Assembly (NCBI GenBank): GCA_016303095.1
Contig: JAEDMH010000113.1
Coordinates: 1 to 7,522 of the forward strand
Reading direction: 5' to 3'
DNA: 7,522 nucleotides
Source of the DNA: Lentisphaeria bacterium
GTDB lineage: Bacteria; Verrucomicrobiota; Lentisphaeria; Oligosphaerales; Oligosphaeraceae
The notes below the pieces were generated by a model that was given only the letters and a program-made list of their open reading frames with translations, was not told the origin of the DNA and made no database searches. Of this stretch, positions 7,328-7,522 are shown piece after piece (within the stretch, counting starts at the first letter, position 1; the number at the start of each line of letters is the position of its first letter). A program made the position numbers and the translations under genes.

Positions 7328-7522
7328 CCTGCGGCGCACACGGAGGACACGGAGGGAAAACACGGAGGACACAGAGTTTTAAACACGGAAGCCACGGAGG
7401 GCCCGGCAAGCCGGGCACACAGAGACCACAGAGAGGCGGCTCGTGCTATCCGCACGCCCCGCCTTGGTTTTTTGGGGGGGCAGGGGCGCTGCGGCATCCG
7501 GTATTCCGGATGCCTTGTGGCT
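7328..7522 (+). repeat. Intergenic repeat element, copy 2, runs to the window edge
   Basis: Same orientation and nearly the same sequence as 5218-5389. The 16-nt units are at 7339-7354, 7361-7376, 7384-7399 and 7418-7433. Hairpin GCCCGGC-AA-GCCGGGC is at 7401-7416, a T6G7 tract at 7468-7480, and hairpin GGCATCCGG-TATT-CCGGATGCC at 7493-7514. It differs from copy 1 by one extra 22-nt unit (inserted after 7354) and by the T/G tract, 23 nt longer in all. It follows the nuclease-like gene by 26 nt and may continue past the window. No T-run terminator is seen after that gene, so the hairpins here may end or stabilise the operon transcript. Confidence 0.9.

Noticed and set aside
7316..7332. Terminator after the nuclease-like gene (GCAGG...CCTGC)
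   Set aside because: The stem is only 5 bp and has no T-run after it.

Overview
The window looks like chromosomal DNA from a GC-rich, didermic, non-model bacterium. The cysteine-free, haemagglutinin-repeat adhesin and the dispersed CACGGAGGACACGGAG-type intergenic repeats remind me of the PVC superphylum (Lentisphaerota, Kiritimatiellota, Verrucomicrobiota). That placement is from memory of similar genomes and is tentative. No rRNA, tRNA, CRISPR array or transposase is visible.

Region 1 (2-5101) is the 3' part of a giant gene whose start lies upstream of the window. About 1,530 of the 1,699 residues in view are short beta-helix repeats of roughly 20 residues. In the first 1.1 kb these form an exact alternating higher-order array (306 nt + 246 nt = 552 nt). 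A non-repetitive C-terminal region of about 170 residues closes the protein. It is most likely an exported or surface adhesin of the filamentous-haemagglutinin type. It is followed by a small hairpin and then a very strong rho-independent terminator.

Region 2 (5178-5671) has no credible gene. It holds a repeat element built from imperfect 16-nt CACRGAG..CACRGAG units and two perfect hairpins, then about 250 bp dense in short palindromes, then a weak candidate promoter.

Region 3 (5672-7301) is a compact two-gene operon. It encodes a RecF/SMC-like (AAA_15/AAA_21-type) ATPase of about 390 residues and, 10 nt later, a 148-residue protein with a D-x15-E-L-K signature typical of PD-(D/E)XK nucleases. 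The pairing of ABC-type ATPase and small nuclease is the layout of several antiphage systems (PARIS, Septu, OLD/Gabija-like), but those use TOPRIM or HNH effectors. This is the best candidate in the window for an undescribed defence system.

Region 4 (7302-7522) holds a second, nearly identical copy of the region 2 repeat in the same orientation. The ATPase-nuclease operon therefore sits between direct repeats about 2.1 kb apart (start to start), and its base composition is visibly less GC-rich than the adhesin gene.
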